From Adineta steineri (lineage: Eukaryota; Rotifera; Eurotatoria; Adinetida; Adinetidae), in assembly GCA_905250115.1 (NCBI GenBank), contig CAJNOI010000176.1, positions 117,778-181,777 on the forward strand: 64,000 nt of DNA, read 5' to 3'. The notes below the pieces were generated by a model. It made no database searches. It was not told the DNA's origin and was given only the letters and a program-made list of their open reading frames with translations. The first letter of the stretch is position 1; every line of letters begins with the position of its first letter. Both the position numbers and the translations under genes were made by a program. Positions 26,274 through 38,869 of the stretch are shown here, one piece after another.

Positions 26274-28915
26274 ATATTTACTTCATGTATATTAATAATA
26301 TTAATCAAGACAATTCTTTTTTATATTTATAATTCTGCAAAATTTTTTTTTTATTTTGTTCTATTATTTTTAATTCATAGATTATCGTACGAATTGAAGA
26401 TAATGAATTGATATTTTTTTTGTTCAAAATTATTGGTTATACGAATTTTCATTGTCAATTTCATATTGAAGTTTTTCATCATTCTACGAATTTAAATTCA
26501 TTAGTATAAAAAACAATAAAATAATCTTGAAATTTTTCTTTTGTATTGTATTACTAGGATAGAATATTAGATTAATAAAATTAAAATTTATCATAAATTT
26601 TACTGTATCGTGATTCTATTAGTTTTGCATCAATATTTTGGTATATTTTAAGTTCATTTCTATATATAAACCTCGTTGAATCGTCTTGTTTTTAATTGAG
26701 TATGTCGAATCCATCCTAGACAAGTGTATATTTATAAGTTTAGATTATCCAATTAGGGCGAAAGATAATTCATTAAGATTTAAATATAGAACTAAACTCA
26801 ACTATCTCTCTTATCGACGATTTGCTACATGTCGAAGATGTATAATCATATTAATGACTAGTAATGATTAAAAAAAGGGCAAATAAATATCTTTCTATTG
26901 TCCATTTCAAAATAAAAACCGAGTGGACATTTTTTTTGAATAACTTGCAATACATCATTATCACCTCTTTCCAACAGTGAAAAGCACAACTCTCTATCTT
27001 ATTCCTATAGAAAGTTATAGAGACAACACTCATCCTCCTATTATTTTGGAATGAGTATTAGATTAACTGATGCAGTATTATAATATTTTAAATAGAACGA
27101 AAATATTAAAAAAAAACAATCATCTTTTTGTAGAATCTATTTGTTTAAAATATTTAGAATACCAGACGGAAGAATCCGAAGCTAGAATAAAGACGAAGAA
27201 AATGTTATAATTAGGAAATTTCGGATTCATGTTTTTTGGACTTGATAAAAGTTCACTTTTCAGATACACAGGCCTCTAATTATAATTAATTCGATTAATG
27301 GATGATCATTTATATACATAATAATAAACGATATAAAATTTTCGTTAATTATTTAACGTTGATTAAGTTCGAAAATATATTTCCTATAGATTAGTTTGAT
27401 TGAAAAAAATTCGCATACAAAATCTAAAAATTAATCTCGATGGTGATATAAACGTAAGCTGTGATTAGGTTAAAATACTAATGTATTAAATTCGAATAGT
27501 TCAATCTTTCGGTAATATCAAAATTTTAATTTTTTGTGATAGTAGTATTTGTGAAAAAAAGACATATCCCAGTGATAATGCATTAAAATTTTTATAAATA
27601 ACCTGATCTAATGAATATTTTAGGTCAAAAATTGAAGTTTTGATTTTATCGAAGAAATGAAATAAATAAATTTTTAACAATGTATAAGAATGCGGATATT
27701 GTTCAACAAAAAAAAGGCATTAACGACAATAATATCAGGCTTGCTGTCAGTAATGAAATAAGTTACTGTTTATGAGAATAGATTATTATTAGTTGAATAA
27801 ATAGTTTGAGACAGAAATATACTAGTACAAGCTATGGAATATAATTTGTTTTTCCATATTCATATATGTAGTGATGTAAAATCATAATTCATTCATCGTG
27901 CTCTATTAAAACTATTTACACTTTATCTTATTTGATGTTCATATGATAGAAATGACCAAGTAACTTTGTTTTGTACAATCGTAGATACTCTATAGTATAT
28001 CCTATATTTCGTAGATCTTCAAAATCAATTAATATACCTGATATTTATTCGTTTTATACTGAAATTAGAGATTATTAATGATACTTCTATCATCTTTTAT
28101 TCTTTCCAAATTATGACAACGCCATCTACAATAACTTTTCGATACCGATATGAAAGAAAGATTGAATAACTAAAACCTGAGTCTATCAATATGTTTAATC
28201 AATCAAACTGCAAGTTTATTTTTGTCCAAATTTAACTGATAAAATAAATTTTTGATAAGTAGAAATTTCTATATCGTGTGCAAACAAATATATTTTAACC
28301 GTTTTATTTATCTTGCTACTCTCTATTGTTCCTAGATAGATTATTTGAATTTTTTAAAATCAAACGAGCATATTTATATATTTTACTGAAAATTAGTATC
28401 AATCTCGATCTACTTTTTCAGAATATAGGCTCGACAATGATTCAAAATATCTAGAAACCATAGAATTATGATCTATAAACGTAAGAGGAATCGTACCTCA
28501 ATATCATCAGAAATTTCAATAAATCAATTCAAGATTAGAACTATACATACATTTTCCATTCTTAAGATATGAATAAGAAAAATAATAATATTTCAGATAT
28601 GTTATAAATACTGAATTGGCTTCTATGACATTAATAATATTTTTTTTTGTCGATAAAAAAAAATATCATATTATTTCTTGTCATTCTTCCCTGTTTGATT
28701 TAATATTGATGACTAACGAAGAATTATTTTAAAAGAAATAATCGAAACATTATTTTTAATATGAGAAAAATTAATTATAATCAACAAAAATTATATGGTA
28801 AGTATTACATTAGAAAAATTAACAATTACCCTTAGGAAATTATTATTTCTCTTATACAAAATATATATTTAAACAATAAAAATGTTTGAGAGGACTAAAT
28901 CTAAACCAAACTAAT
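26274..28915. other. AT-rich intergenic region
   Basis: Contains the second copy of the small inverted-repeat element at 26903-27053. The remainder shows no gene, RNA gene or other repeat that I can support. Confidence 0.45.
26903..27053. repeat. MITE-like repeat, copy 2, with terminal inverted repeats
   Basis: Left end CATTTCAAAATAAAAACCGA (continuing GTGG) and right end CACTCATCCTCCTATTATTT (continuing TGGAATG) are imperfect inverted repeats of about 25 bases enclosing a 151-bp element. Related to 23335-23495 and 48180-48360. No transposase. Confidence 0.55.
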
Positions 28916-29369
28916 ATATATATATGAACTGTAACCTACAAGGTTTCATCTTTGTATATCTTTTTATACATCAACTAGTTCTACAAAAATGTAATTAATT
29001 TTCAATCCTACTTTCTTAACATATTTTATATATTATATGCATAAGAAAAGTCAGATTGTTTGATAGTCTTAATGGTGGCCTTGAATTTCAATTAAGATTA
29101 TTTTTCTCTTTCGTAAGAACGAAAAGAAATGGCGATATACATCACGTCTACGCAATAGCATATTTATTCATAACGATTAGCACACAGTGATTACGATCAG
29201 AATGTTCGTAATAAAAAAAAAATATATTGAAATTTTCAGTAGAATTAATATTTAAATCATAATATCATTCTTTTAAATTTATCCTATAATATAAACATCA
29301 ATAGATTCTTTATTTTAAAAAATAGACGCAAAATAAGAGATTATATTCATAATAATCTTTTTTACTGAT

Positions 29370-29526
29370 AGAGCGGATTTAAAGAGAATACGATCGCATC
29401 CTATCTTAAGGTTTTTTTAGCAAAAATAGTCTGAAGTTCGATAGATAATATATCGAATGGGAGCGATAATATGATTTTTTTTGATCGAAATGACCTTCCA
29501 TTATAAAAATTGTAGATCCGCCACTG
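29370..29526. mobile_element. Degenerate hAT-like MITE relic
   Basis: The right end TAGATCCGCCACTG (29513-29526) matches the right terminus of the intact hAT MITE at 50146-50422. A diverged left end, GAGCGGATTTAAAG, lies near 29372. No target duplication is recognisable, so this is a relic or a half copy. Confidence 0.4.
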
Positions 29527-29759
29527 CTAGTATACTATATAAGAAAGTAGAGGTGAGAGGTGTGTGTTCAAATTATATTATAACATCAAATAAATCATAT
29601 ATGCACCAACATATAACAGATTTAAGTAATACTTTATTATTTATTATACAAGTAACGTTCGCCGTTTCGACTCACTTCACCCTCGACTGTAAGAGTATAG
29701 GACTGTTTGTTATTGAGAATTTCGATGTAACTATAGATATCGCTAATAAATCAGAACAA

Positions 29760-30980
29760 AACACACGCTGACACCCAGCCACTCACAGCCGCACTCATTC
29801 AACAACACTCACTCGCTGCTGCACTTACATAAACTCACCCACACACACCAACACCCTTCACCGTCTACACCCGCTACGACTCCGATACCCGCTCACCAAC
29901 ACCCACATTCATTCTGCATGAATAACCGCTGCGACGGCTAGAGTCTCCAACTCACATCCACACACCCTCATCACTTATACCCACCGTAACACCAACACCC
30001 ACACACCTTCGAGCCCCAATTGATAAACTTTATACATTTTAAATTCCGAACCATCAGCCTGACGACTATCGACTCCAGCTCGGTCAGGATTATGACCCTC
30101 GATATTTGATCGGGTGTAGGTAGCTTTGGGTCTGATTAAGGATATCAGTAATGAATAAAAACAACAAGCAAATCGACACCTACCCACTTACACACCCAGA
30201 TTCACCCACCAAAAAATACACTGTCCCACGGTATTCCACCCAAATTCTCCCATTCCTACCCTGTTTCACCCACTTATAACCTATTTCACCCATTCCCACC
30301 CTATTTCAATCACCTCTACCTTATTTTCCCCGTTTCCACCCTGTTCACCTAGTTCTGACCTCTTTCACCCATTTCTGTCCCATAACACCTACTTCTGCCC
30401 TATTTCACCCATCTCTGACTTATTTCATCCACTTCCGTCCACTTCTGACCTATTTCACTCATTCCACCCACCTCTGACCTACTTCATCCACTTCCGCCCA
30501 CTTCTGACCTATTTCACTAATTCCACCAACTTTTCACCCCCCTTCTGACCTATTTCGCTAATCCCACCAACTTTTGATCCATTTCACCCACTTCTGACCC
30601 ATTGCACCTAGTTCTGACCTCTTTCACTCACNNNNNNNNNNACCTCTTTCACTCACCCCCGACCCATTCCACCCACTTCTGACCCATTTCACCCACTTCC
30701 ACCCAAAATACCCACTTTTTACCTATTTCACCCAAAATACCCACTTTCTACCCATTTCACCCACTTCCACCCAAAATACCCACTTTTTACCTATTTCACC
30801 CAAAATACCCACTTTCTACCCATTTCACCCAGTTCCACCCAAAATACTCACTTTTTACTCATTTCACCCAAAATACCCACTTTCTACCGATTTCACCCAC
30901 TTCCACCCAAAATACCCACTTTTTACCCATTTCACCCAAAATACCCACTTTTGACCTATTTCACCCACCTCTACTCGATT
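29760..30980. repeat. C-rich minisatellite with a 68-bp higher-order unit and assembly gap
   Basis: The array is built from CACCCA/TTTCACCCACTTCTGACC-type words. It begins with irregular ACACCC- and CACCCA-rich sequence (29760-30010), contains a unique stretch (30020-30180), and becomes regular from about 30200. Between 30695 and 30960 a 68-bp unit, starting ACTTCCACCCAAAATACCCA, recurs at about 30695, 30763, 30831 and 30899. The gap 30632-30641 lies inside, so true length is uncertain. TACAGTCGAGGG at about 31112 is a perfect 12-base inverse of CCCTCGACTGTA at about 29685 and may mark the ends of the inserted unit. Confidence 0.7.
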
Positions 30981-31488
30981 TCACCCGGACTCGCTGTATT
31001 AGCCCTGCGCTGCTATATTTTGGAAGTAGATGTTTTTTTTGTTTTTTTGACCTTTGACCTGCCACAAACAAACAAACAGACAAACTATTTTATTTCATAC
31101 AACCCTCACTACAGTCGAGGGAATAAATACGTAGATTCCTTTTTTTTATTTATACTATGGTGAGTAATATAAAATAAAATAATATGTGTATGCGTACATT
31201 TGGCCTATATACATAAAAGGACATCGACTAATTATGGTTGTTGTAGAACGAAAAAGAAAAAAATGAATGATGACAAGCCTCGTGTCTATTTCGATTTATG
31301 TATTACGATATAATAAACGAAAGAGCTAATATATCATGTTTTTTTGCCTAAAACGATTGCATACTGGTCTGTATTTATTACATGAATGAGGAGAAGAATA
31401 TACTTTTAAGAGACACATCGGTTTCATTGGTTTATTTTTTGTCCATAAAAGAAATCAAATATATCTATCTTAATGAGTAGCCAATAAC

Positions 31489-31496
31489 TATATAAG
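31489..31496 (+). promoter_or_regulatory. Possible TATA box of the ADP-ribosyltransferase gene
   Basis: TATATAAG, with CCAAT at 31481-31485, about 110 bases before a consensus splice donor (CCG|GTAAGT at 31608). This would give a short untranslated first exon spliced to 31870. Confidence 0.35.
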
Positions 31497-31900
31497 AACA
31501 GGAAAAAAAACTCTACTAATGCATTCTTGTTTTTATATTTGATCATAAGCAATTTCTACTTGTTTTGATTTGTTTTTGACTCCGTTTCTAATAGAACATT
31601 ACTACCGGTAAGTACAATCAATGCATAAACTTAATAAATTTTTACATTTATAATTTTTGTTAATGATACTTTCATATTAATATTACCTGATTAATAATGA
31701 ACTATAAAGAAATCTTATATTTATTAACTCTAAATACTTAAGTAGATAAGAGTGTATAGATAACTCATATATTAATACTTCGAATTTTAGTTTTGAATTT
31801 TTATATTGGAAATAAGAGTGAAAAATGGTAATAATAATAATGAAAGATAATTTATCTCTTTTTTAATAGAAATCATAGTCATTTGGAAGAACTAAAGAAG

Positions 31901-32992
31901 ATGGAAAATCAAAAAAAGAAGACGAAAAATGTCCGCATACAAACAAAGCGTGAGATCTATCCATTCAACGATGAACGGATAGATTATACACAGTTAAAAC
32001 CAAGCAAAAATAGTTATGTACAAACTGAACTAACAGCGATTACATTTGATAATGAAGTAAAAAATTTTCAACGCCATGTACGAGGTAAAAGAAACAAGAT
32101 CAATAATGATTTATCACATACGTCGGACACATTAAATTTAAATGAAGAAGAAGTACTTAATCAAACAGAAGAAAGAGTATTAGATGACGATTATGATAAC
32201 GCTATGGCAGAGATTCGAACAACCGAAGAAAATACCACTGTAGATCAAGATATGAAAGCTACAACTGCTATTACTGATACTGAACCACAAATTAGTCCTA
32301 TTTTAGGATACACTGACGAGCCTCTATTACCACTTTCTAAAGCATGCAGTCCTCTCAATGAGATCCTACACAATATGTCTTTCTATACTCAATTAGCATT
32401 GGATGAAACACCAGAACAACCACCTGATGGATTAACAATTGATGAGAGTGCTGCAATTCGTCTTTATACAATCGAATGGGACAAACCACATCGAAGTCTA
32501 TATTCAATGCTCAATTATCATCTGAAAAATAATGACCGTGAAGCTCTTCTACCTTATTTCAAATATATTAAACTATTTGTAACTGCTCTTGTCAAATTAC
32601 CGTGTATACCACCATTGACTGTTTGGCGTGGAGTAACTAAAAATTTGAGTGGAGAATTTCCACCTGGTGCTGAAATGACATGGTGGGCATTTTCATCATG
32701 TACTACTGAAATGACTGTACTTGAAAATAATATGTATTTGGGTAATGAAGGTGATCGAACACTTTTCTCTGTTGAAGTTATGAATGGTCGAACAATCAAA
32801 GCTCATTCACATTTTGTCACTGAAGATGAAATTCTTCTTTTATCTGGTACTCACATGATTGCACAATCACAACTTAGTCCAGCAGATAATCTATATATTA
32901 TTCATTTGAAACAAGTAGTACCAAAAACAACCTTACTCGAACCACCATTTCAAGGTATTTTAGATAATCTTCAGTTACGAACTAAATACTAA
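31901..32992 (+). CDS. R-S-E type mono-ADP-ribosyltransferase
   Basis: Single coding exon, 363 residues, from the first ATG after a likely 5' UTR intron (31608-31869, GTAAGT...AATAG). The N-terminal 140 or so residues are charged and look disordered. The C-terminal domain has the arginine-ADP-ribosyltransferase signature: R243 in VWRGV, the strand WWAFSSC with S265-S266, and E308-D309-E310 in TEDEILLLSG, the ExE motif typical of arginine-specific enzymes. Known enzymes transfer ADP-ribose from NAD+ to protein side chains. There is no signal peptide or GPI tail, so it should act inside the cell. All three catalytic positions are present. Such genes are numerous in bdelloids (general knowledge). 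It lies just upstream of an FG-GAP gene on the same strand; I found no splice phase joining the two, so I treat them as separate. Confidence 0.85.
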   Translation: MENQKKKTKNVRIQTKREIYPFNDERIDYTQLKPSKNSYVQTELTAITFDNEVKNFQRHVRGKRNKINNDLSHTSDTLNLNEEEVLNQTEERVLDDDYDNAMAEIRTTEENTTVDQDMKATTAITDTEPQISPILGYTDEPLLPLSKACSPLNEILHNMSFYTQLALDETPEQPPDGLTIDESAAIRLYTIEWDKPHRSLYSMLNYHLKNNDREALLPYFKYIKLFVTALVKLPCIPPLTVWRGVTKNLSGEFPPGAEMTWWAFSSCTTEMTVLENNMYLGNEGDRTLFSVEVMNGRTIKAHSHFVTEDEILLLSGTHMIAQSQLSPADNLYIIHLKQVVPKTTLLEPPFQGILDNLQLRTKY

Positions 32993-33103
32993 TTGTCTTT
33001 ATTTACATTCAGGTGCACACATCTATCCCGAAATTAAGTAAACCTAATCTTCATCTTTTCTCACTATTTTCTAAATAAATTATTTTATTATTCTATTTTC
33101 TAG

Positions 33104-35684
33104 ACGTCCATTTTATCGAAAGAAGAGATTTATCATTCCATTTTTCTCTTTACTCGCTTTATTCATTGCAGGTGTTATTGTTGCCATTGTTGTGGGACTA
33201 TCAAAAAGCACACGTAAGATTTTCAACGAACTAAGGTTTTCTTTTAAAATCATTTCTGATAGTTTTTATCGAATTTTATTCATCCTATATATAAAATATT
33301 GTGAGTAATACAAATTCTATTCGACTTTTGAGTATATATAATTAACAGTTTAAGTTCTCTGAAATGGCAAAAAAATCGTAGTACATAACTTAATATTATG
33401 AATCCTTCACCTCGTTTTATATTTATGTGATTAGTATTACTTTTCATTTCAATATTTCAAGGAAAGTCATACAATAAAGGACATCCTTATTATCCATGTA
33501 TCATTTCTCATCTACTATAAAATGTACATATTGTTTAATAGAGGAAACGAGTTAAATAAATACATAAAAAGCTACTATTTAATAAAATTTTTAATATCCT
33601 CTTTTTTAGCATATGTATGTAGTGATCCATTTCAACAACAAGGTTCTTTCGTGACTGGAAGAAATCCAGTTGCTACAGTTCTAGATCACTTTAGAAATGC
33701 TATAGATTTCGATATTGCAGTAGCAAGTCTAGCTGATAATTCTGTTACGATGTTACTACGAAATAAAGATCATGTATTCCAGACTACAAGTGGTATTACT
33801 GGTACACAGCCAGTTTCTATCGTTTCGGAAGATTTTAATAATGATGGGAAATTAGATTTAGTAACTGCCAACAACGACGACAACACCATTACTATACTTG
33901 TTGGTATCGGAAATGGACTCTTTCAAGCTCCAGTCAACTATACAGTCGGTTCAGGTCCATCTTATTTAATTGCAGCTGATTTTAACAATGATAAAAAAAT
34001 GGATTTAGCAGTCACTAATCAGGACAATAATACCGTTAGTGTGTTGCTAGGAAATGGAAATGCGACATTTCGAACTCAAATGCAATATGCAACTGATAAC
34101 TCTCCAGTTAGTTTGGCAACGGGTGATTTCAATAATGATAATATATTGGATTTAATAGTAGTTAGCCAAAATGACGGGACCATTAGTATGTTAGTTGGTA
34201 ATGGCAATGCAATTTTTCAGACTCGAATTATAGTTCATACTGGTGGTTCTCCAAATTTTGTTGTTGCAGCTGATTTCAATAACGATAAAAAATTGGATTT
34301 AATATTTTCAAACCAACTTGAAGACAATATTATGGTACTTCTCAACAACGGGGACGGAAGCTTTGATATAGGAGATACATATTTAACTGCCGACACCCCA
34401 TCGTGCATAGAAGTAGCTGATATTGATAATGATGGTAACTTAGACCTGGTAGTAGTTAACAGTCAGTATAATACCATCCTTATTTTTTGGGGCAATGGAA
34501 ATGGAACTTTTGGAGTTACTTATTCGATTGACACCGGTAATGTTCCGAGCTTCGTAATCGCGAGTGATATTGATAATGATAATAAATTAGATCTTACAGT
34601 AACCAACAATGGAGATAATACAATCAGTATACATCGAAGTATGGGAAATCGTAACTTTTACGCTCCAGTTACCTTTAAAACTGGCAACTCACCATTATGT
34701 ACGGTATCTCGTGATTTCAATAATGATAGTATAGCAGATATAGCAGTTGTCAATTCAGATGATAACACTGTTGATGTGCTGCTTGGCGGTACAATTGAAG
34801 CTATTCGTTATGTACTAGCCTATAACACTGGTGAATTTCCATGTTCTCTAGTTTCAGCTGATATGAATTACGATAACAAACAGGATCTAATAATGACTAA
34901 TCAACATGACAACACTCTTGGGATACTAATTAATAAGGGTGACGGAACATTTCAAACTTCTAAAACTTATACGATTGGTCAAAATCCGATTGGTGTTATA
35001 GCAGTTGATTTAAATAGTGATAACAGAGCTGATTTGGTAGTAGCTTATGCTAACAATAGGAGCATCAGTGTACTATTTAATAATGGAAATATGACGTTTG
35101 GAACTGCCATGAACTACACAGTTGGTCCAACTCCATCGTTTATACTATCAGCTGATTTCAATAATGATAAAAAGCCAGATTTAGCAGTGAGCAGTCAAGG
35201 AAATAGTTCAATCAGTGTGTTGCTCAATAATGACAACGGAATCTTTGGTGCTAAAATGGACTATACCACTGGAAGGTCTCCAGTTTCTATGGCAACAGGT
35301 GATTTTAATAAGGATGGAAATATTGATTTAGCAGTGGTTAATAATGGTCAAAATACTGTTAGTGTACTGATTAATAACGGCAAGGCAGTTTTTAGCAATG
35401 CAGTATCCTATAACGTTGATAAAGTACCATCCTCCATATCAGCAGCTGATTTCAATCGCGATGGAAATATCGATTTAGTAGTAGCAAATAGTGGAAGTAA
35501 TACTAGTATTGTGTTATTTGGTGATAAAAATGGAGTCTTTGCATCTCAAGCAACATATAAAACTAATAGTTATCCGGACAATGTGTTATCAGGCGATTGG
35601 AACAATGATGGCAAAGTAGATCTAGTTGTAACAAATGGCAAGTCCAATAATGTGATTGTTTTTCAGAACATATGTAAAAAATAA
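33104..35684 (+). CDS. Membrane-anchored FG-GAP/VCBS repeat protein (5' end unresolved)
   Basis: The main exon 33610-35684 encodes at least 13 tandem repeats of about 50 residues with the core ADFNNDxKxDLxVxN and a following NTxSVLLGNGxGxF strand, plus one degenerate first repeat. This is the FG-GAP/VCBS beta-propeller type; 14 blades would suit two seven-bladed propellers. The Asp-rich loops should bind calcium. A preceding exon, 33104-33213, with a TTTCTAG acceptor and GTAAGA donor, joins in phase and encodes basic residues then a TM helix (ALFIAGVIVAIVVGL), giving a type II membrane topology. That exon needs two more bases and a start from an upstream exon I could not find. Alternatively an ATG at 33522 reads through with a signal-like stretch (YYLIKFLISSFLA). 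Probable adhesion or matrix role; the repeats are very regular. Confidence 0.78.
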
Positions 35685-36815
35685 CGATGTAGCTTCTTAT
35701 TTATTGTTATCTAAACTAATCTCTGATACTAATTATACATTGTAATAAAATCTTATCTGTCATGTTTCTTTTCTATAATTTAAAAGTGTACTTTTGTATT
35801 CATTGTCTGCATTATTTTTGTTTTTGTTAATTTTATATTTATTTTTGATGTCTGTTTTAAGTATTATTTTTATATACGAGTGTAAGATATCAATAATAAG
35901 CTCAATATAAATATTTTTCTGGATTAAATCTCGATAAATAGATTATATTTTATATTCGTGTCAACTAGTGACTTAACGACTAAAAAGTAAGAGTTTTATT
36001 TCAATTTGATTATTTTACAGCTTAGAATGTTTGAGTTCTTAGTTTCTCGTTTCACAAATTTAGACAAAATCAATTGATAAACTTTTTTATAATAGAAAGA
36101 GTCAAATATCGTTTGAATTACATTCAATATATGATATATACAAGCAGAAGTGGAGAATCAATTTTCCACTTCATTTTCAAAGTGTATCACAGATACACAT
36201 TTCTTTTTATTTTCATTATCAAGATATATCGTATATAATACAAAATAACGAAACACATTGAGTCTTTGATATTATATTTAGTTTAATTGAGATATCAGAT
36301 ATGGTGTATAGTAAATGTATGTGTGACTATAATTTATAAGACGATCTAACTCTTATTTAGCTATATTAATATTAATTGATTTAAAAAAATATTGATTATA
36401 TTTTTGCATTCCTTTCTCCTTGTTAAAATTTAGTCACCTAATATAATTCAACGAATATCGTGAGTATATATCAGGTAAATCACATTTTTCTATTACCTAA
36501 TCTGTCAATCATGATGAATAAGTTAGTGGCATAGTGTATTCCATATTTTCTCGTTACCGATAATACTTATATATATATCAATAGTTATGAAACATATACT
36601 ATTGTTTCAAGCTAATTTTATCTATTTATTGGAATAGTAAAATATTTCACAGAGAAAAAAAACCTCAAATGAGTTACATATCAAGTATAAAAGAAAAGTT
36701 TTCCTGGATATCAGATAAAATTCTTCTGATATATGTATATACATAATATACAACGAACTAAAAATCATGATTTATGTAGATATTAGTAAGTTAATAATAT
36801 ATATATATATAAAGA
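35685..36815. other. Intergenic region between convergent genes
   Basis: AT-rich DNA, no gene seen. A possible polyadenylation signal, AATAAA, lies near 35745. ACTAAAAAGTAAGAGTTTTA near 35980 resembles ACTAAAAAGTGAGATGTTTA near 39690, beside the right copy of the duplicated block. Confidence 0.4.
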
Positions 36816-37494
36816 TTAGAACTTCGATTGTCTTTTTATCGATTTATTATAAGTGGAACGTGAACTTTCTTGTAACGATGAGACTAATTGTTGTTCTTCG
36901 TTTGCTAACAATGTTGATAATTGTCGCTGTTGTTGTGTATTATTAAGTTTTGTTTTAAAATATTGTCTCCATATGAGAAGTACTATCGCTATAATGAAAA
37001 ATATTACGGCAAACAATAAAAAAGCATAGGCTTTCAACTCTATTGGTTGATTCCATTGCCAACCCCATTGAATAATTGATGTTTCGTTTCGTGAATGATA
37101 ACATAAATATGTTTCATTGATCTATAAGAAATTAATAGATAGGATTTAAAATTATATAATTGAATAATACTTTATATTTTCGAGCTGTAGTCCATGCCCA
37201 TCGTTCTGATCTTGTACCAACTGATTCTCTTAAAAAATCATCGATTGTTTCATTTTTATATATGATCGTAATATTCCAACGTGGAAAATAACTTTGTCTT
37301 TCATGTTTTACATCAAATGTTTTAACTTGACAATGACGAATAATTAATGTTTTAAATTTATATAATTCTTGTGAACCAAAATATAATAATAAACAACCCA
37401 AAAAGCAACAAATACCAATAAGTATTATAATACAGGAATTTTGATCTTTTAATAAATGTTGTTTAGTTCTTGAAGAAGGAAAAGATGTTAACAT
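36816..37494 (-). CDS. Two-TM protein with glycosylated extracellular loop
   Basis: Two exons, 37171-37494 (108 codons) and 36816-37121 (102 codons with stop), joined by a 49-bp phase-0 intron, give 209 residues. TM1 is about residues 21-43 (IIILIGICCFLGCLLLYFG) and TM2 about 138-160 (FLLFAVIFFIIAIVLLIW). The loop between them has N-glycosylation sites (NIT, NET, NET) and two cysteines, one in HCQVKTF and one in TYLCYHSRNETS. Both termini should be cytoplasmic; the C-tail is Gln/Ser-rich. The two-TM layout with a CYY/CYH-type motif before TM2 recalls auxiliary channel subunits (KCNMB or TipE type) or DUF3592-like proteins, but this rests on topology alone and no function is assigned. Confidence 0.7.
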
Positions 37495-38869
37495 GTTTTG
37501 TAGATGATATATGTCTATGTATAATGTAGTAATGCTATACTAATGTATGATTATTTTTTTATCCACATGGAAAGAAAGAAAACAAAAAAAATATCTCGGC
37601 ACCATATGTATAAAGAAAGCGGAAAAAGATATTATTTTTATATTTCTTTCGTTTCTTTATCCTTTCTCTTTCAGTTACAGAATGTATTTTAAAAAGGTGC
37701 TTTGACGATTGATGACTTGTATACACTTATCTTTCGATAGTAATTTCTATCGACATTCCACAGAAGATATTTTTATTTAAAACCAATAAAGTTTAAACTA
37801 TATTTGAATATAATGTTATATTACCCATTTTAAATTATTGATTGATCATATTCTTCTTATTCTATGTAACAGATGTCGTTAGTTAATGATAATATTCTAT
37901 AATTGAGAATAAGAAAATTATATTAAAATTTATGTATAATTTTTTTTTGTCATAACATATATATGAGATATTTTTTTGGTTAGAATACAATATTAGTAAA
38001 TGAAACGTTTGATATTCTCAACATGGATTACACATATTTACTGACATCCGCTTAATTATTTTACAAATAATATATGTATGTGTATGATCATTACCAAGAT
38101 TAACTTTAGATGACGAGATGTTCATGGTTGATTTGATACTTCTGTACAACTAACTTGAGAACTTATATCAAAACAATCTAAAATTACCATCATATTGAAC
38201 AAAATTTTCAATCTTTATTGAAATGCTAGTTTTACACGATATTCTTTATATATAGCTTTTATTTCGTTCCAATGGTGTTATTGAATGAGAAATATGGCAT
38301 AGATTATTGATTTAATTAAAACAAAGAACAGCAGGATTTATCGAACATCTCAATATGACTATACACATATAATAACTATGTATAATTATTTATACAAATA
38401 GGAAATGAATTTATAAATATCTAATAAGGCATGTGGTGTATTAGAATTATAGTAAACTCTTGAGGGTGTGGGTATGGGTGGGATAAATATCGTACTTCCA
38501 CACAACCACATCCTCGATATATTAAACAATACACAGATGATCAAGTAGAATGTATCGTATGATGTATTGTTTGTAATTTGAGTATGTTACAATGTAATCC
38601 TTTTTTTTGTCATATGAAATACATTTGCAGTAACTCGAAAGTTTATTAATCCATTTGTGCTCTTTTTCTTCCAGTCAAGAAACGAAACAATTTGTTTATA
38701 ATCTAAATGTACAAGATTTAATCTTTAATTTTCTTTATTTTATTGTATTTGACCAAATAAGAAACCAGGGTAAACGAATCATTTTTTAATCTACTGTGTA
38801 TATAAATATATAACTCAAATTACGTAGTTGATATTTGGCAAGATCAATCAGTGGACTCTATTTTTCTTC
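37495..38869. other. AT-rich intergenic region
   Basis: Upstream of the minus-strand two-TM gene. Contains hairpin H3 at 38462-38513. No gene seen. Confidence 0.45.
38462..38513. repeat. Telomere-like G/C-rich hairpin H3
   Basis: Left arm GAGGGTGTGGGTATGGGTGG; right arm CACACAACCACATCCTC. About 12 of 15 positions pair; AT-rich spacer of about 16 bases. Confidence 0.6.

Larger units (their letters stand above)
28916..31490. repeat. Dispersed duplicated block, left copy, split by an insertion
   Basis: 28916-29340 matches 38870-39290 and 31137-31480 matches 39355-39680, in the same order and orientation and at roughly 80-85% by eye. Landmarks are TTCTACAAAAATGTAATTAA, TATTTATTCATAACGAT, and AAAAGAAATCAAATATAT. 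The 1.8 kb between the two halves in this copy (about 29345-31135) is absent from the right-hand copy, so it was inserted or expanded here. No coding function seen. Confidence 0.7.

Noticed and set aside
29975-30187. Minus-strand frame inside the C-rich array
   Set aside because: Probably chance in a repeat region, although 30020-30150 is unique sequence with no recognised homology.
31901-33213. Fusion of the ADP-ribosyltransferase exon to the TM exon of the FG-GAP gene
   Set aside because: The only good donors at the end of the transferase (CAAG|GTATTT) or near its start (AAGC|GTGAGA) leave one base, while the TM exon needs two; the frame would be lost.
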